Positions 47,047 to 59,294 of a stretch of DNA of 64,000 bases are shown here, one piece after another. The translations under genes were made by a program, and so were the position numbers. How positions within the stretch are numbered: position 1 is the stretch's first letter; the number at the start of each line of letters is the position of its first letter. The notes beneath the pieces are model-generated. The model was not told the DNA's origin. It saw nothing but the letters and a program-made list of their open reading frames with translations, and searched no databases. Source of the stretch: Phaseolus vulgaris (lineage: Eukaryota > Streptophyta > Magnoliopsida > Fabales > Fabaceae); contig NC_023750.2 of NCBI RefSeq assembly GCF_000499845.2, forward strand, positions 3,177,913-3,241,912, written 5' to 3'.

Positions 47047-48904
47047 TTAGCCACCTAGTTTTCTCCTAGCTTCAGATATTGCAAAGAATTCCCTCCATTC
47101 ATCGGTTAGAACAAAAACTGGATCATCATCCTCTTCCTCACCATCAAGATCTATATGCTCCAGCTCTTGTGGAATCCTGGAAACCAATCAAAAGTATCAA
47201 AGGATAGATCGATTACCCAACCTTGATAGAAAAAAAAAGGATAAATAGAATACTTGATGCAGTCATACTTAAAACTAGGATTCAATTAGTTTCATTGTTT
47301 CCTATCTATAACAAGAAAACAGATACGACAACAAATCAAACAGTGCAGAAACAAAAATGTACAGCTATATTTCTCAGGTTAATCATGACTGCATAACAAC
47401 TAGAATCTAATATTAAGTAACATGAGACAATGTCAGTTGCTGTTATTGTACTCTTTCAGGGCAAGAAAGTACAGTGGAATATGCAAACTAATCATGGTAG
47501 TTTTGTATGAAAGAATAAATTCGTATTTTTAAGAGAATGGTGATGTATAGTTCACTTGAGATCTCAAGGGAAAATTCTAATTGGAGAGACAATAGCTGAA
47601 ATAAGGAATTGATTTACATAACCGTGCACAGTAATTTAAGGTCAGAGGCAGTTTCTTCCATAATAATTCAAACTATTGTTGTTCCTTTATTTCATTCTGG
47701 AAATCTATGAGAATCTAGATGCAAGGTATGAGACTTGATTCCCACGTTGGAAATATGTGATTCTGGTGTCAGATTTATATCACCCATACACTCTCCAACT
47801 ACAAAAACTACCTTTTGTTGCATGATTCTTCTAGAGATTGTAGCAAAAAATTTCATCACGTCTCACAGTACAAAGAAATAAATTGGGTGGTTAGTGGTTA
47901 AACTAACATTGCAGTGTTCACCACGGACTAGTTAAAAGACTTATGCACAATCAGCCATTGTCCATTCCATAGTATTACTAATTAATCCTATAAATTTTCT
48001 CCGTTTCTAGAACTTCCTACTTTCCGATTAATGAACTCTACTGTAACAAAAAAAAAAAACACTCAAAACATAGTTGTCTGTGGACTGCACATCTTCACTG
48101 GGCTGCACATGTTGTCTGATTTGTGTAGTCCACACAAAAACACAAACCATGATGAAGCACTCCTTTAACCTCTCTTTCCCTCTTAAAAACTTTGTTCACC
48201 AAATATAGCTTCATCATCTCAAGGCTTCCGTAACCACGATTTTCAATAACAAAACCACAATCCAAGCTCTCTGCAACCACATTAAGTTCGCAATTGCAAT
48301 CCCTATATACCCCAAATTTCAGTAATTGCAATGCAACTACAACCACATCACAACCCTTCCTATTCCCTCATAAGTCACACTATTCACAACAACTGCACAA
48401 GTCACTGCTCTAATCTAAAATATTAAAAGAAAATTACATTCTTCAAGTTCAAATCCCATCAAGCTCCTACAAGTTTCACAATCTCCAAAGGATGTTCCGT
48501 TGCGTTTTTATTAAAAGAAAGATGAAACAAGAAATAAATGCACAAACAAAGGCTCCAAAATTCTCCTCCAATCTACTTAAGCACAACCCCCCCTCAACTT
48601 CCCTCAAAGAGTGGCCTTATACGGAGAAAGCTAATAACAGAAGAACTTACGGAGAATCAGAAGAAATGGGTTGTTGTTGTTGATGATGATAATAACCATG
48701 CAGAGGCAAAAAATTGGGATGCGTTTTCTGAAAGGGAGCGAAACATGGTTGAGATTGAGGATTGAAGAAGTTGACAGCGTGAAAGTGGGGGTTGTGGAGA
48801 GCGCAGTGGTGGCAGTGACGGCGGAGGGGGCAGTGGAGGCAGTGCTGCTGCGGCTGATGATGGGTAGTGTGCTGAGGGCATCGCCTGCATCCTTGCGAAG
48901 CCAT
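47047..48904 (-). CDS. Small Cys/His-rich protein of unknown function (two exons)
   Basis: Exon 1 is 48904-48651, ending at a consensus donor GTAAGT. Exon 2 is 47176-47047, starting after TTTCCAG and ending in TAA. Exon 1 ends in phase 2 and exon 2 continues in the correct frame, giving 127 residues. The N-terminal third is rich in Cys and His with three CxxC pairs (residues 6-9, 22-25, 31-34), which suggests zinc binding. A Q/H-rich middle and an acidic stretch (DGEEEDDD) follow, then the C-terminal DEWREFFAISEARRKLGG, which looks conserved rather than random. The 1,474-bp intron has no coding content. I do not recognise the family. Additional exons or a different start (an upstream ATG at 48938 lies in another frame) cannot be excluded. 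Confidence 0.62.
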
Positions 48905-48935
48905 TATAACACTGCAATGTTAGCGGTGGGTTAAA

Positions 48936-48947
48936 CATTTATTTATA
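48936..48947 (-). promoter_or_regulatory. Possible TATA box of the small gene
   Basis: TATAAATAAATG on the minus strand lies 32-43 bp upstream of the ATG at 48904. If used, the 5' leader would be only about 10 nt. Confidence 0.35.
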
Positions 48948-49235
48948 CTTTTTAACATATAGTTCTATTTATTTTGGTTTTCAAAATATGTTTGTTTGAT
49001 TTTTGGTTTCTATACAAAAGAAATAGTTTTGGGTTTTCTATATTACTTTAGTTCATCTAAAATATTTGCTGTATATTTGTTTTTGTATCATGTACATTGT
49101 TTTTTTTTTTTATTTCTATGAACTATTTTTCGAAGGTTCTAATTCAAAATGAAAGTAAAAAAAAAATATTAAAAACACTCAAACAAAATAATAAGAATTA
49201 AAAAAATGTACAAATTTAAAATTTAGAAAAATAAT

Positions 49236-51462
49236 TTACTATTCACCTAGGAAAAAAATCAAACAGTTTCACACACAAACGAACATTTCTTTCAACTTTG
49301 GCATTGATGAATAAAAAATTTATTGCAAATCATGTGGGACAAATTTAGGGCTCAAATCTCAGTCAAAACTCAATACACACAATGACGAATGTCTTGCAAA
49401 AATTTCATACAAAAAGACCAGGGGAATAAACCGTAGTTAGTCCCAAACTAAGAGTGAACAAAACCGGTTTTTCGAAAACAAAACGTCCTGAATTTTCTAC
49501 TCTATATCTTCTTTTTGTGATTTTTTGTATGGACATGCCTCCTTAGCAAGGTGCAAACAACATATCAAAGTACTTTTGTGAATTTTTCTCGAAAATTTTC
49601 AACACAATGTTGTCTCAGAATTTTTTTTCCAGAAAGTAGGCTGAATTTTCACAAATTTTGGTAAAGGATAACCTTGGTTTGCACAAAATTTCTGAAAAAT
49701 TCTCATGAAATAGTTTTTTGTTGAAATTCCAAGCAAGAATTTTGACTTAATATGGGACAAAATGCGACAAATTTCACGTCAAACGAATGAGTATTCACCT
49801 AGAAAAAAATCAAAGAGATTCACACACAAACGAAACTTCCTTTCAACCCTGACAGTAATGAATAAAACATTTATTGCAAATCTTGTGGGACGAATTTTGT
49901 GCTCAAATTTCAGCCAAAACTCAATAAACATAATGTTGAATGTCTGGTAAAAATTTGAGACAAAAGGACCAGGGGAATAAGGCGTAGTAAGTCCCGAACC
50001 GAGAGCGAACAAAATTGATTTTCCGAAAACAAAACGTCTTGGATTTTCTACCCTATATCTCCATTTTGTGATTTTTTTATGGACGTGCCTCCTTAGCATG
50101 GTGCAAACAACATATGAAAGTACTTCTGTAAATTTTTTCGGGATTTTTCAACACAGTATGGTCCGAAAAAACAATTTGCAGAAAGTAGGGCGAATTTTCA
50201 CAAATTTTGGTAGAGGATAGCCTTCGTTTGCAAAAAAATTCTGAAAAATTATTGCGAAATAGTTTTTTGTTGAAATTCTATGTAAGAATCTCGACTGAAT
50301 TTAGGACAAAACACAACAAATTTCACGTCAAACGGATGACTATTCACCTAGGAAAAAAATCAAACAGTTTCACACACAAACGAACCTTCCTTTCAACACT
50401 AGCAATGATGAATAAAAAATTTATTGCAAATATTGGGGACGAATTTTGGGCTCAATTCTCAGCCAAAACTCAATACACACAATGAAGAATGTATAGTAGA
50501 AATTTCAGACAATAAAACCAGGGAAATAAGGCGTAATAAGTCCCAGACCGAGAGGGAACAAAACCGGTTTTTTGAAAACATAACGTCTTGGATTTGCTAC
50601 CCTATATCTCCTTTTTGTGACTTGTTTTTGGACGTGCCTCCCTAGCCGGGTGCAAACAACATATGAAAGTACTTGTCTGAATTTTTTCGGAATTTTTCAA
50701 CGCAGTGTGGTCCCATAATAAAATTGTAGAAAGTAGGGTTAAATTTCACAAATTTTGGTAGAGGATAGCCTTGGTTTGCACAAAATTTCTGAAAAATTCT
50801 CCCGATTTTTTTTAAAAATTCAAAGTAAGAATCTCAACTGAATTTGGGAAAAAACATGACAAATTTCACGTCAAACGAATGAGTATTCAACTAGGAAAAA
50901 AAATCAAACAGTTTCACACACAAATGAACCTTCCTCTCAACCCTGGTAGTAATGAATAAAGTTTTTTGCAAATATTATGGGACGAATTTTGGGCTTAAAT
51001 CTCAACCCAAATTCAATACACACAATGAAGAATATCTAGAAGAAATTTTAGACAAAAAGACCAGGGGAATAAGGCGTAGTAATTCCCAGGCCGAGAGTGA
51101 GCAAAACCGGTTTTTTGAAAACAAAACGTCTTGGATTTGCTACCCTATATCTCCTTTTTGTGACTTTTTTATGGAAGTGTCTCCTTAGCCGGGTGCAAAC
51201 AACATATGAAAGTACTTGTCTGAATTTTTTCAGAATTTTTCAACGTAGTATGGTCCCATAATAAAATTGCATAAAGTAGGGTGAAATTTCAGATATTTTG
51301 TTAGAGGATAGCCTTGGTTTGCACAAAATTTCTGAAAAATTCTCCCGATTTTTTTTTAAATTCAAAGTAAGAATCTCGACTAAATTTGGGACAAAACATG
51401 ACAAATTTCACATCAAACGGATGAGTATTCACCAAGGAAAATAATCAAACAGTTTCACACAC
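49236..51462 (+). repeat. Satellite block 1, unit about 545 bp, forward
   Basis: The anchor phrase attcacctaggaaaaaaatc recurs at 49241, 49793, 50342, 50885 and 51427, with spacings of 552, 549, 543 and 542 bp. That makes four full units plus a 36-bp start. The units share phrases such as gggacgaattttgggctcaa and 'gtgcaaacaacatatgaaag'. Short ORFs inside recur from unit to unit and are not genes. The unit length is near the 528-bp khipu subtelomeric satellite of Phaseolus; identity is not proven. Confidence 0.93.
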
Positions 51463-53932
51463 AGGTTGCAGGTTGCAGGTAGCAGGTAGCACGTTGCAGT
51501 TTGCAGGTTGTAGGTAGCATGTAGCAAGTTGAAGGTAGTAGGTTGTAGGTAGCAGGTAGCAGGCAGCAGGTAGTAGACAGCAGGTAGCAAGCAGCAGGTA
51601 GCAAGTTGCATGTTGCAGGTAGCTAGTAGCAGGTAGCAGGTAGCAGGTAGCGGGTAGCAAGTAGTAGGTTGCAGGTCGCAGGTAGCACGTTGCAGTTTCC
51701 AAGTTGTAGGTTGTAGGTTGTAGGTAGTAGGTAGCAGGTTGTAGGTAGCAGGTTGCAGGTAGCAGGTAGCAGGTAGCAGGTTGCAGGTAGCAGGTAACAG
51801 TTTGCAGGTATCAGGTATCAGGTAACAGGTAGCAGGTAGCAGGTAACAGGTTGCAGGTAGCAGGTTGAAGGTAGCACGTTGCAGGTTGCAGGTAGCACGT
51901 TGCAACTAGTAGGTTGCAGGTAGCAGGTAGCAAGTAGCAGGTTGCAGTTTGTAGGTTGCAGGTAGCAGGTAGCACGTTGCAGGTTGTAGGTAGCAGGTTG
52001 CAGATTGCAGATTGCAGATTGCAGGTAGCAGGTTGCAGGTAGCCCATTGTGTGTAACAGGTAGCAGGTTGCGTGTAACAGATATTAGATAGCGGGTAGGG
52101 GGTTATAGGTTGCATGTAGCAGGTTGTAGGTAGCAGGAAGCAGGTAGCAGGTTGGAGGTTGCAGGTTGTAGGAAGCAAGTAGCAGGTAGCAGGCAGCAGG
52201 TTACAAGTTGTAGGTTGCAGGTAGCAGGTAGAAGTGTAGGAGGTTGCAGGTAGCAGGTTGGTTGTACCAGGTTGCAGGTTACTTGTACCAAGTTGCAAAT
52301 AGGAGGTAGTAGCGCGCAGGTAGCAGGTAGCAGGTAGGATCTTGCAGGTAGCAAGTAGCAGGTAGCAGGTAGCAGGTTACAGGTAGTAGGTAGTAGGTTG
52401 CAGGTAACAGGTAGCAAGTTGCCGGTAGCAAGTTGCAGGTTGCAGGTAGCAGATAGCAGGTAGCAGGTTGCATGTAGCATGTACCATGTAGCAAGTAGCA
52501 GGTAGCAGGTTACAGGTTACAGGTTGCAGGTTGGAGGTAGCAGGTTGCAGGTAGCAGGTAGTAAGTTGCAGCTTGCAGGTAGCAGGTTGCAGGTTGGAGG
52601 TTGCAGGTTGTAGGAAGCAAGTAGTAGGTAGCAGGTAACAGGTTACAAGTTGTAGGTTGCAGGTAGCAGGTAGAAGTGTAGGAGGTTGCAGTTTGCAAGT
52701 TGTAGGTAGAAGGTTGCTTGTACCAGGTTGCAGGTTACTTGCACCAGATTGCAGGTAGGAGGTAGCAGCGTGCAGGTAGCAGGTATCAGGTAGGATCTTG
52801 CAGGTAGCAAGTAGCAGGTAGGAGGTAGCAGGTAGTAGGTTACGGGTAGCAGGTAGCAGGTTGCCGGTAGCAAGTTGCAGGTAGCATGTAGCATGTAGCA
52901 TGTAGCAGGTAGCAAGTAGCAGGTAGCAGGTAGCAGGTAGCAGGTTGCAGGTTGCAGGTTGCAGGTTGCAGGTAGCAGGTAGCACGTTGCAGTTTGCAGG
53001 TTGCAGGTTGTAGGTAGCATGTAGCAAGTTGAAGGTAGCAGGTTGCAGGTAGCAGGTTGCAGGTTGCAGGTAGCAGGTAGCAGGTAGCAGGTTGCGGGTA
53101 GCATGTAGCAGGTAGCATGCTGCAGGTTGCAGGTAGCAGGTTGCAGGTTGCAGGTAGCAGGTAGTAGGTAGCAGGTTGCAGGTAGCAGGTTGCAGGTAGC
53201 AGGTTGCAGGTAGTAGATAGCAGGTAACAGGTTGCAGGTTGCAAGTAGCAGGTTGCAGGTTGCATGTAGCAGGTAGCAGATAGCAGGTTGTAAGTTGCAG
53301 GTAGCACGTTGCAGGTTGCAGGTTGTAGGTAACATGTAGCAAGTTGAAGGTAGCAGGTTGCAGGTAGCAGGTTGCAGGTAGCAGGTAGCAGGTTGCGGTT
53401 AGCAAGTATAGGTAGTAGGTAGCAAGTTGCAGGTTGCAAATAGCAAGTTGCAGGTTGCATGTAGCAGGTTGCAGGTAACAGATAGCAGGTAGCAGGTTGC
53501 AGGTAGCAGGTTGCAGGTAGCATGTAGCAGGTAGCAGGTTGCAGGTTGCAGGTAGCAGGTAACAGGTTGCAGGTAACAGGTTGTAGGTAGCAGGTAGCAG
53601 GTTTTAGGTAGCAGGTAGCAAGTTGCAGGTTGCATATAGCAGGTTGTAGGTAGCAGGTTACAGGTAGCAGATAGCAGGGAACAGGTTGCAGGTAGCAAGT
53701 TACAGGTACAGGTAGTAGGTAGCAGGTAGCAAGTTGTAGGTAGCAAGTTGTAGGTTGCATGTAGCAGGTAGCGGGTTGCAGGTTGCATGTAGCATGTAGC
53801 GGGTTGCAGGTTGCAGGAAGCATGTAGCAGATAGTGGATAATATATAAGAGGTACGAAGTAGCATGTTGCTGTTGCAGGTTGTTAGTAGCAAGTAGTAGG
53901 TTGTAGGTTGTAGGTTGCAGGTTGCAGGTAGC
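51463..53932. repeat. Heptamer minisatellite (GCAGGTA/GCAGGTT)n, about 2.47 kb
   Basis: The array is almost pure 7-bp units GCAGGTW with single-base variants (GCATGTA, GCACGTT, ACAGGTT, GTAGGTT). It starts in mid-unit of the satellite after cacacac and ends directly at telomere-like DNA. Larger blocks repeat inside it: phrases at 52151 and 52593 and at 52231 and 52673 are 442 bp apart. The minus strand has no stop codon in any frame across perfect units, which creates ORFs of up to 350 codons (Y/N-L-L/Q-P-A-T-C repeats). These are not genes. Confidence 0.95.
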
Positions 53933-55766
53933 CCTAGAAAATCCTAAAACTCCTGTAAACCTTAAAAAACTCTAACGATTCATACAAACTCTAAGGATCC
54001 TAAAAACCCTAGAAACCTTAGAAGCCATGGAAACCCTAAAAACTATAAAAACCCTAAAATCCATAGAAACTTTAGAAATACTAAAAAACCCTAATAACCC
54101 TAAAAGCTCTAAAAATAATAAAAATTCTATAAATCTTATAAATTCTATATTCCTTAAAAACCTTAGAAATCCTAAAAACCTAGAAACCCTAAAAACCGTA
54201 GAAACCCTACAAACCTATGAAACCTTATGAAACCCTAAACTTCCTAGAAACCCTCCAAACCTTAGAAAACCAAGAATCCATAAGAACCCTAGAATCAGTG
54301 AGAACCCAAAAACTGTAAGAATCCTAAATACCATTAGAATCCTATGGTTTAGGGTTTAGGGTTTATTGCAAATCTTGTAGATTCCAAAAACCCAAGAAAT
54401 CATAAAAACCCTAAAAAACATGGAAATCCAAGAAACCCTAAAACCCCTAGAAACTCTCCAAACCAAGAAACCCTATGAAACCCTAAAACTCATATGAACC
54501 CTAATAACAGTAAAACCCTTAAAAATTGTAAGAACCCTAAAAATCGTAAGAACCCAAAAACTGTAAGAACCCTAAATACCGTAACAATCCTAGGGTTTAG
54601 GGTTTAGAGTTTACGATTTATGGTTTATGGTTTATGGTTTATTTCAAATCTTGTGGGACGAGTTTGGGGCTCAAATCTCATTCACAGCTCAATACACCAT
54701 AAGGAATGTCTCGTAAAAATTTCAGATCAAAACGCCTAAGTAATAAGGCGTAATATGTCCCATTTGAAGTTTTTCATGGTAAACTCCAAATCCCAAAGCC
54801 TAAACCCTATAAGCGCTAAATCATAGAAACCCTAAATAGCCTAAAACCCTAGAAACAATAAAAACCCTAAAAATTGTAAAACACATTTAACAACCCTAAA
54901 AGCCATAAAAATCTAGAAACCCTTAAAAACCTAGAAACCCTAAACACACTAACAACCCTAAAAACTCTAAAAAATCATATAAACCCTAAAAATCTTAAAC
55001 CCTAAACCTTAAAAATCCTAAAACCCTATAAATCCTAGAAACCCGACGAAATCCTAGAAACCTAAGAACTCATAAAACCATAAACCTTAAACCCTAAACT
55101 ATAGAAAACCCCAAAACCCCATAAATCTTATAAACCCTAGAAACCCAAAAACCCTAAAAATCATAAAAACCCTAAAAACCACGAAAATCCTAAAAATAGT
55201 AGAAACCCTACAAACCCACGATACCATACAAAACCCTAAAACTCCTATAAACCCCAATAAACCTAAAAACCATAAAAATCGTAAGAACCCTAAAATATGT
55301 AAGAACCCTAAATACCGTAAGAATCATAGGGTTTAGGGTTTAAAGTTTATGGTTTAGGGTTTAGGGTTTATTCCAAATCTTGTGGAACGAGTTTGGCTCT
55401 CAAATCTCAGCCACAACTCAATACACCATAAGGAATGTCTGGTAAAAATTTCAGATCAAAACACCTAAGTAAAAAGGCGTAATCTGTCCAATCTAACTTC
55501 TTTGTCAAAAGTTATGACCATTTGAAGTTTTTCTTGCTAAACTCTAAACCCCAAAGCCTAAACCCTATAATCCCTAAACCATAAAAACCCTAAAAACAAT
55601 AAAAACCCTAAAAAATTTAAAAACTCTAACAACCCTAAAAACCATAAAAATTCTAGAAACCCTAAAAACGTAAAAACTCTAGAAATGCTAAAAACCTAAA
55701 AAAAACTAACAACCCTAAGAACCCTAAAAACTCTAAAAAGCCTATAAACTCTAAACCCTAAACCCT
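53933..55766. repeat. Degenerate telomere-like AAACCCTAR repeats with embedded satellite pieces
   Basis: Roughly 9-bp units of the form AAACCCTAR (plant telomere CCCTAAA plus two bases) fill the segment. At 54340-54365, 54590-54640 and 55325-55370 the motif reverses to TTTAGGG. Each time a piece of the 545-bp satellite follows (54361-54385, 54645-54755, 55370-55480). The last two pieces are parts of a composite unit of about 740 bp repeated twice. Confidence 0.88.
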
Positions 55767-57034
55767 TGGTTTGCACAAAATTTCAGAAAAAAATTTCTGA
55801 ACTATTTTTTTGTTGAAATTCCATGTATAACTCTCGAATGAATTTGGGACAAAACACGACAAATTTCAGGTCAAACAGATGAGTATTCACCTACGTAAAA
55901 TATCAAATTGTTTCACACACAAACGAACCTTCCTTTCATCCTTTCTTGTGATGAATAAAAAAATTATTGCAAATCTTGTGGGGCGAATTTGAGGCTCAAA
56001 TCTCATCCAAAACTCAATACACACAATAATGAATGTCTGGTAAAAATTTCAGACCGAAAGACCCAAGGATATAAGGCATAATAAGTCCCAGCCGAGAGTG
56101 AACAAAACTGCTTTTCTGAAGAAAAAAATCATCCTACCTTTTATCCCTATATCTCCTTTTGTAATTTTTTTGTGGACGTGCCAACTTAGCAGGGTGCAAA
56201 CAACATACGAAAGTACTAGTGTGAATTTTTTCGGAATTTTTCAACTGAAAAAGGATAACCTTGGTTTACACAGAATTTCCAAAAATTTTCGCAAAATATT
56301 TTTTTATTGAAATTCTATGTAAGAATCTTGACTGAATTTGGGACAAAATGCGAAAGATTTCAAGTCAAAGAGATGAGTATTCACCTACGAAAAAAATCAA
56401 ACTGTTTCACACACAAAAGAACCTTCCTTTTATCCTTGATTGTGATGAATAAAAAATATATTGCAAATCTTGCGAGGCAAATTTGAGGCTCATATCTCAG
56501 AAAAAACTCAGTACACACAATAACGAATGTCTGGTAAAAATTTCAGACCAAAAGACCCAACGATATAAGGCGTAATAAGTCCCAAACCGAGAGTGAACAA
56601 AACTGGTTTTCTGAAGAAAAAAAAAAGTCCTGGCTTTTCTTCCCCATATCTCCTTTTGTGATTTGTTTGTGGACGTGCCAACTTAGCTGGGTGCAAACAA
56701 CATACGAAAGTACTTATTTGATTTTTTTCGGAATGTTTCAACTCAATATGGATCTAGAATAAAATTGCAGAAAGTAGGGGAAATTTCACAAATTTGAAAG
56801 AGAATAGCCTTGGTTTACACAGAATTTTTGAAAACTTTTCCCGAAATATTTTTCGTTGAAATGTCGTGTAGGAATCTCAACTGAATTTGGGACAAATCGC
56901 GACAAATTTAAGGTCAAACGGATTAGTGTTCACCTAAGAAAAAAATCAAACAGTTTCACACACAAATGAACCTTCCTTTCAGACTTGGCAGTGATGAATA
57001 AAAATTTATTACAAATCTTGTGGGATGAATTTGC
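55767..57034 (+). repeat. Satellite block 2, forward
   Basis: It begins inside a unit at ttggtttgcacaaaatttca. Anchors are at 55885, 56379 and about 56929 (one unit is shortened by about 50 bp). It ends at the orientation switch near 57035. Confidence 0.9.
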
Positions 57035-59294
57035 AAATACTCATTCATTTGACCTGACATAAATCGCGTTTTCTCCCAAATTAAGTTCATATTCCTTAAT
57101 AGAGTTTAACAAAAAATATTTTGGGAAAATGTTAAATAAATTATGTGCAAACCAAGGCTATCTTTTTTCAAAATTTGTGAAATTCCACCCTACTTTCTAC
57201 AATTTAATTCTGGATCCATATTGAGTTGAAAAATTCTGAAAAAAATTCACACCAATACTATTGTATTTTGTTTGCACCCAGCTAAGTTGGGACGTCCACA
57301 AAAAAAAAATAACAAAAAAGGGATATAGGGAAAAAAAGTCACGACGTTTTTTTTTTTTTTTTTCAGAAAACCTGTTTTGTTCACTTCTTGGATCTTTTTG
57401 GTCTGAAAGTTTTACCAGACATTCGTTATTGTGTGTATTGAGTTTTGGTTGAGATTTGAGCCTCAAATTCGTCCCACAAGATTTGCAATAAATTTTTTAT
57501 TCATCACTGCCAGGGCTGAAAGGAAGGTTCGTGTGTGTGAAACAGTTTGATTTTTTACTCATCCGTTTGACCTGAAATTTGTAGCGTTTTGCCTCAAATT
57601 TAGTCGAGGTTCCTACATGGAATTTCCACAAAAAAATATTTCGGGATTTTTTCTCAGAAATTCTGTACAAACCAAGGCTATTCTCTTTCAAAATTTGTGA
57701 AATTTAGCCATACTTTTTACAATTTTATTTTGGGTCCATATTGATTTGAAAAATTCCGAAAAATTAAATGCAAGTACTTTCGTATGTTGTCTGCCCCAGC
57801 TAAGTTGGCACGTCCACAAACAAATCATAAAAGGAGATATGGGGATGAAAAGCTAGGACCTTTTTTTTAGAAAACCAGTTTTGTTCATTCTTGGTATGGG
57901 ACTTATTATGCCTTATATACTTGGGACTTTTGGTCCGAAATTTTTAGCAGACATTCATTATTGTGTGTATTGAGTGTTGGTAGAGATTTGAGCCTCAAAA
58001 TTCGTCCCACAAGATTTGCAATAAATGTTTTATTTCTCACTGCCAGGGCTGAAAGGAAGGTTCGTTTGTGTGTGAAACTGTTTGATTTTTTCCCTAGGTG
58101 AATACTTATCCGTTTGACCTGAAATTTTTAGCTTTTTGTCTGAAATTCAGTCGAGATTCCTTAATGGAATTTCAATAAAAAACTATTTTGGGAGATGTTT
58201 TTAGAAATTTTGTTTAAACTAAGGCTATCCTTTACCAAAATTTGTGAAAATTTGTCCTACTTTCTGCAAAAAAAATAAATTCTAGGACCATACTACGTTG
58301 AAAAATTCCAAAATTATTCACACAAGTACTTTCATATGTCGTTTGCACCCTGCTAAGGAGGCACATCCATAAAAAAATCACAAAAAGAAGATATAGGGTA
58401 GAAAATCCAGGACGTTTTGTTTTCGGAAAATCGATTTTCTCCACTCTCGGTTTGGGACTTACAACGCCTTATTCTCCTACTCTTTTTGTTTGTAAATTTT
58501 ACCAGAGATTCATCATTGAGTGTATTGAGTTCTGGATGAGATTTGAGCCACAAATTCATCCCAAAAAAATTGCAATAAACTTTTTATTCATCATTGCCAA
58601 GGTTTTAAGGAAGGTTCGTTTGTGTGTGAAATTGTTTGATTTTTTTCCTAGGTGAATACTCATCCGTTTGACATGAAATTTGTCGCGTTTTGTCCCAAAT
58701 TCAGTCAAGTTTCTTACGTGAAATTAAAAAAAAAACTATTTCAGGAGAATTTTTCAGAAATTTTTTGCAAACCAAGGCTATCCTTACCAAAATTTGTGAA
58801 AATTCGGTCTACTTTCTACTATTTTTTTTTCTGGGACCATACTACGTTGAAAAACTCCAAAAAAAATTCACACAAGTACTTTCATATGTTGTTTGCACCC
58901 TGCTAAGGAGGCACGTCGATAAAAAAAATGACAAAAAGAAGATATAGGATAGAATGTCTAGAACGTTTTGTTTTCGGAAAACTGGTTTTGTTCACTCTCG
59001 GTCTAGGACTTACTACGCCTTATTCCCCTAGTCTTTTTGTCTAGAATTTTTACCAGACATTCGTCACTGTGTATTGAGTTCTGGCTGATATTTGAGCCCT
59101 AAATTCATCCCACAAGATTTGAAATAAATTTTTTATTGATCACTGCCAAGGTTGAAAGGAAAGTTCGTGTGTGTGTGAAACTGTTTGATTTTTTTCCTAG
59201 ATGAATACCCATCTGTTTGACGTGAAATTTGTCGTTTTTTGTCCCAAATTCAGTCAAGATTCTTAGTTGAAATTTCAACAAAAAACTATTTCGG

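Noticed and set aside
48492..48934. Plus-strand ORFs opposite exon 1 of the small gene
   Set aside because: They are antisense shadows; only the minus-strand frame has a consensus splice donor that joins in phase to a second exon.
51429..53892. Long overlapping ORFs (up to 350 codons) with repeats of the type YLLPATC on the minus strand
   Set aside because: They follow from a 7-bp tandem repeat without stop codons on that strand and are open in all three frames. There is no start context, domain or composition of a real protein.
51463..53932. CRISPR-like array
   Set aside because: The repeats are contiguous 7-bp units without unique spacers, in a plant genome.
53933..55766. Head-to-head telomere fusion
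   Set aside because: The motif changes from CCCTAAA to TTTAGGG, the reverse of a fusion, and does so three times with satellite pieces between.
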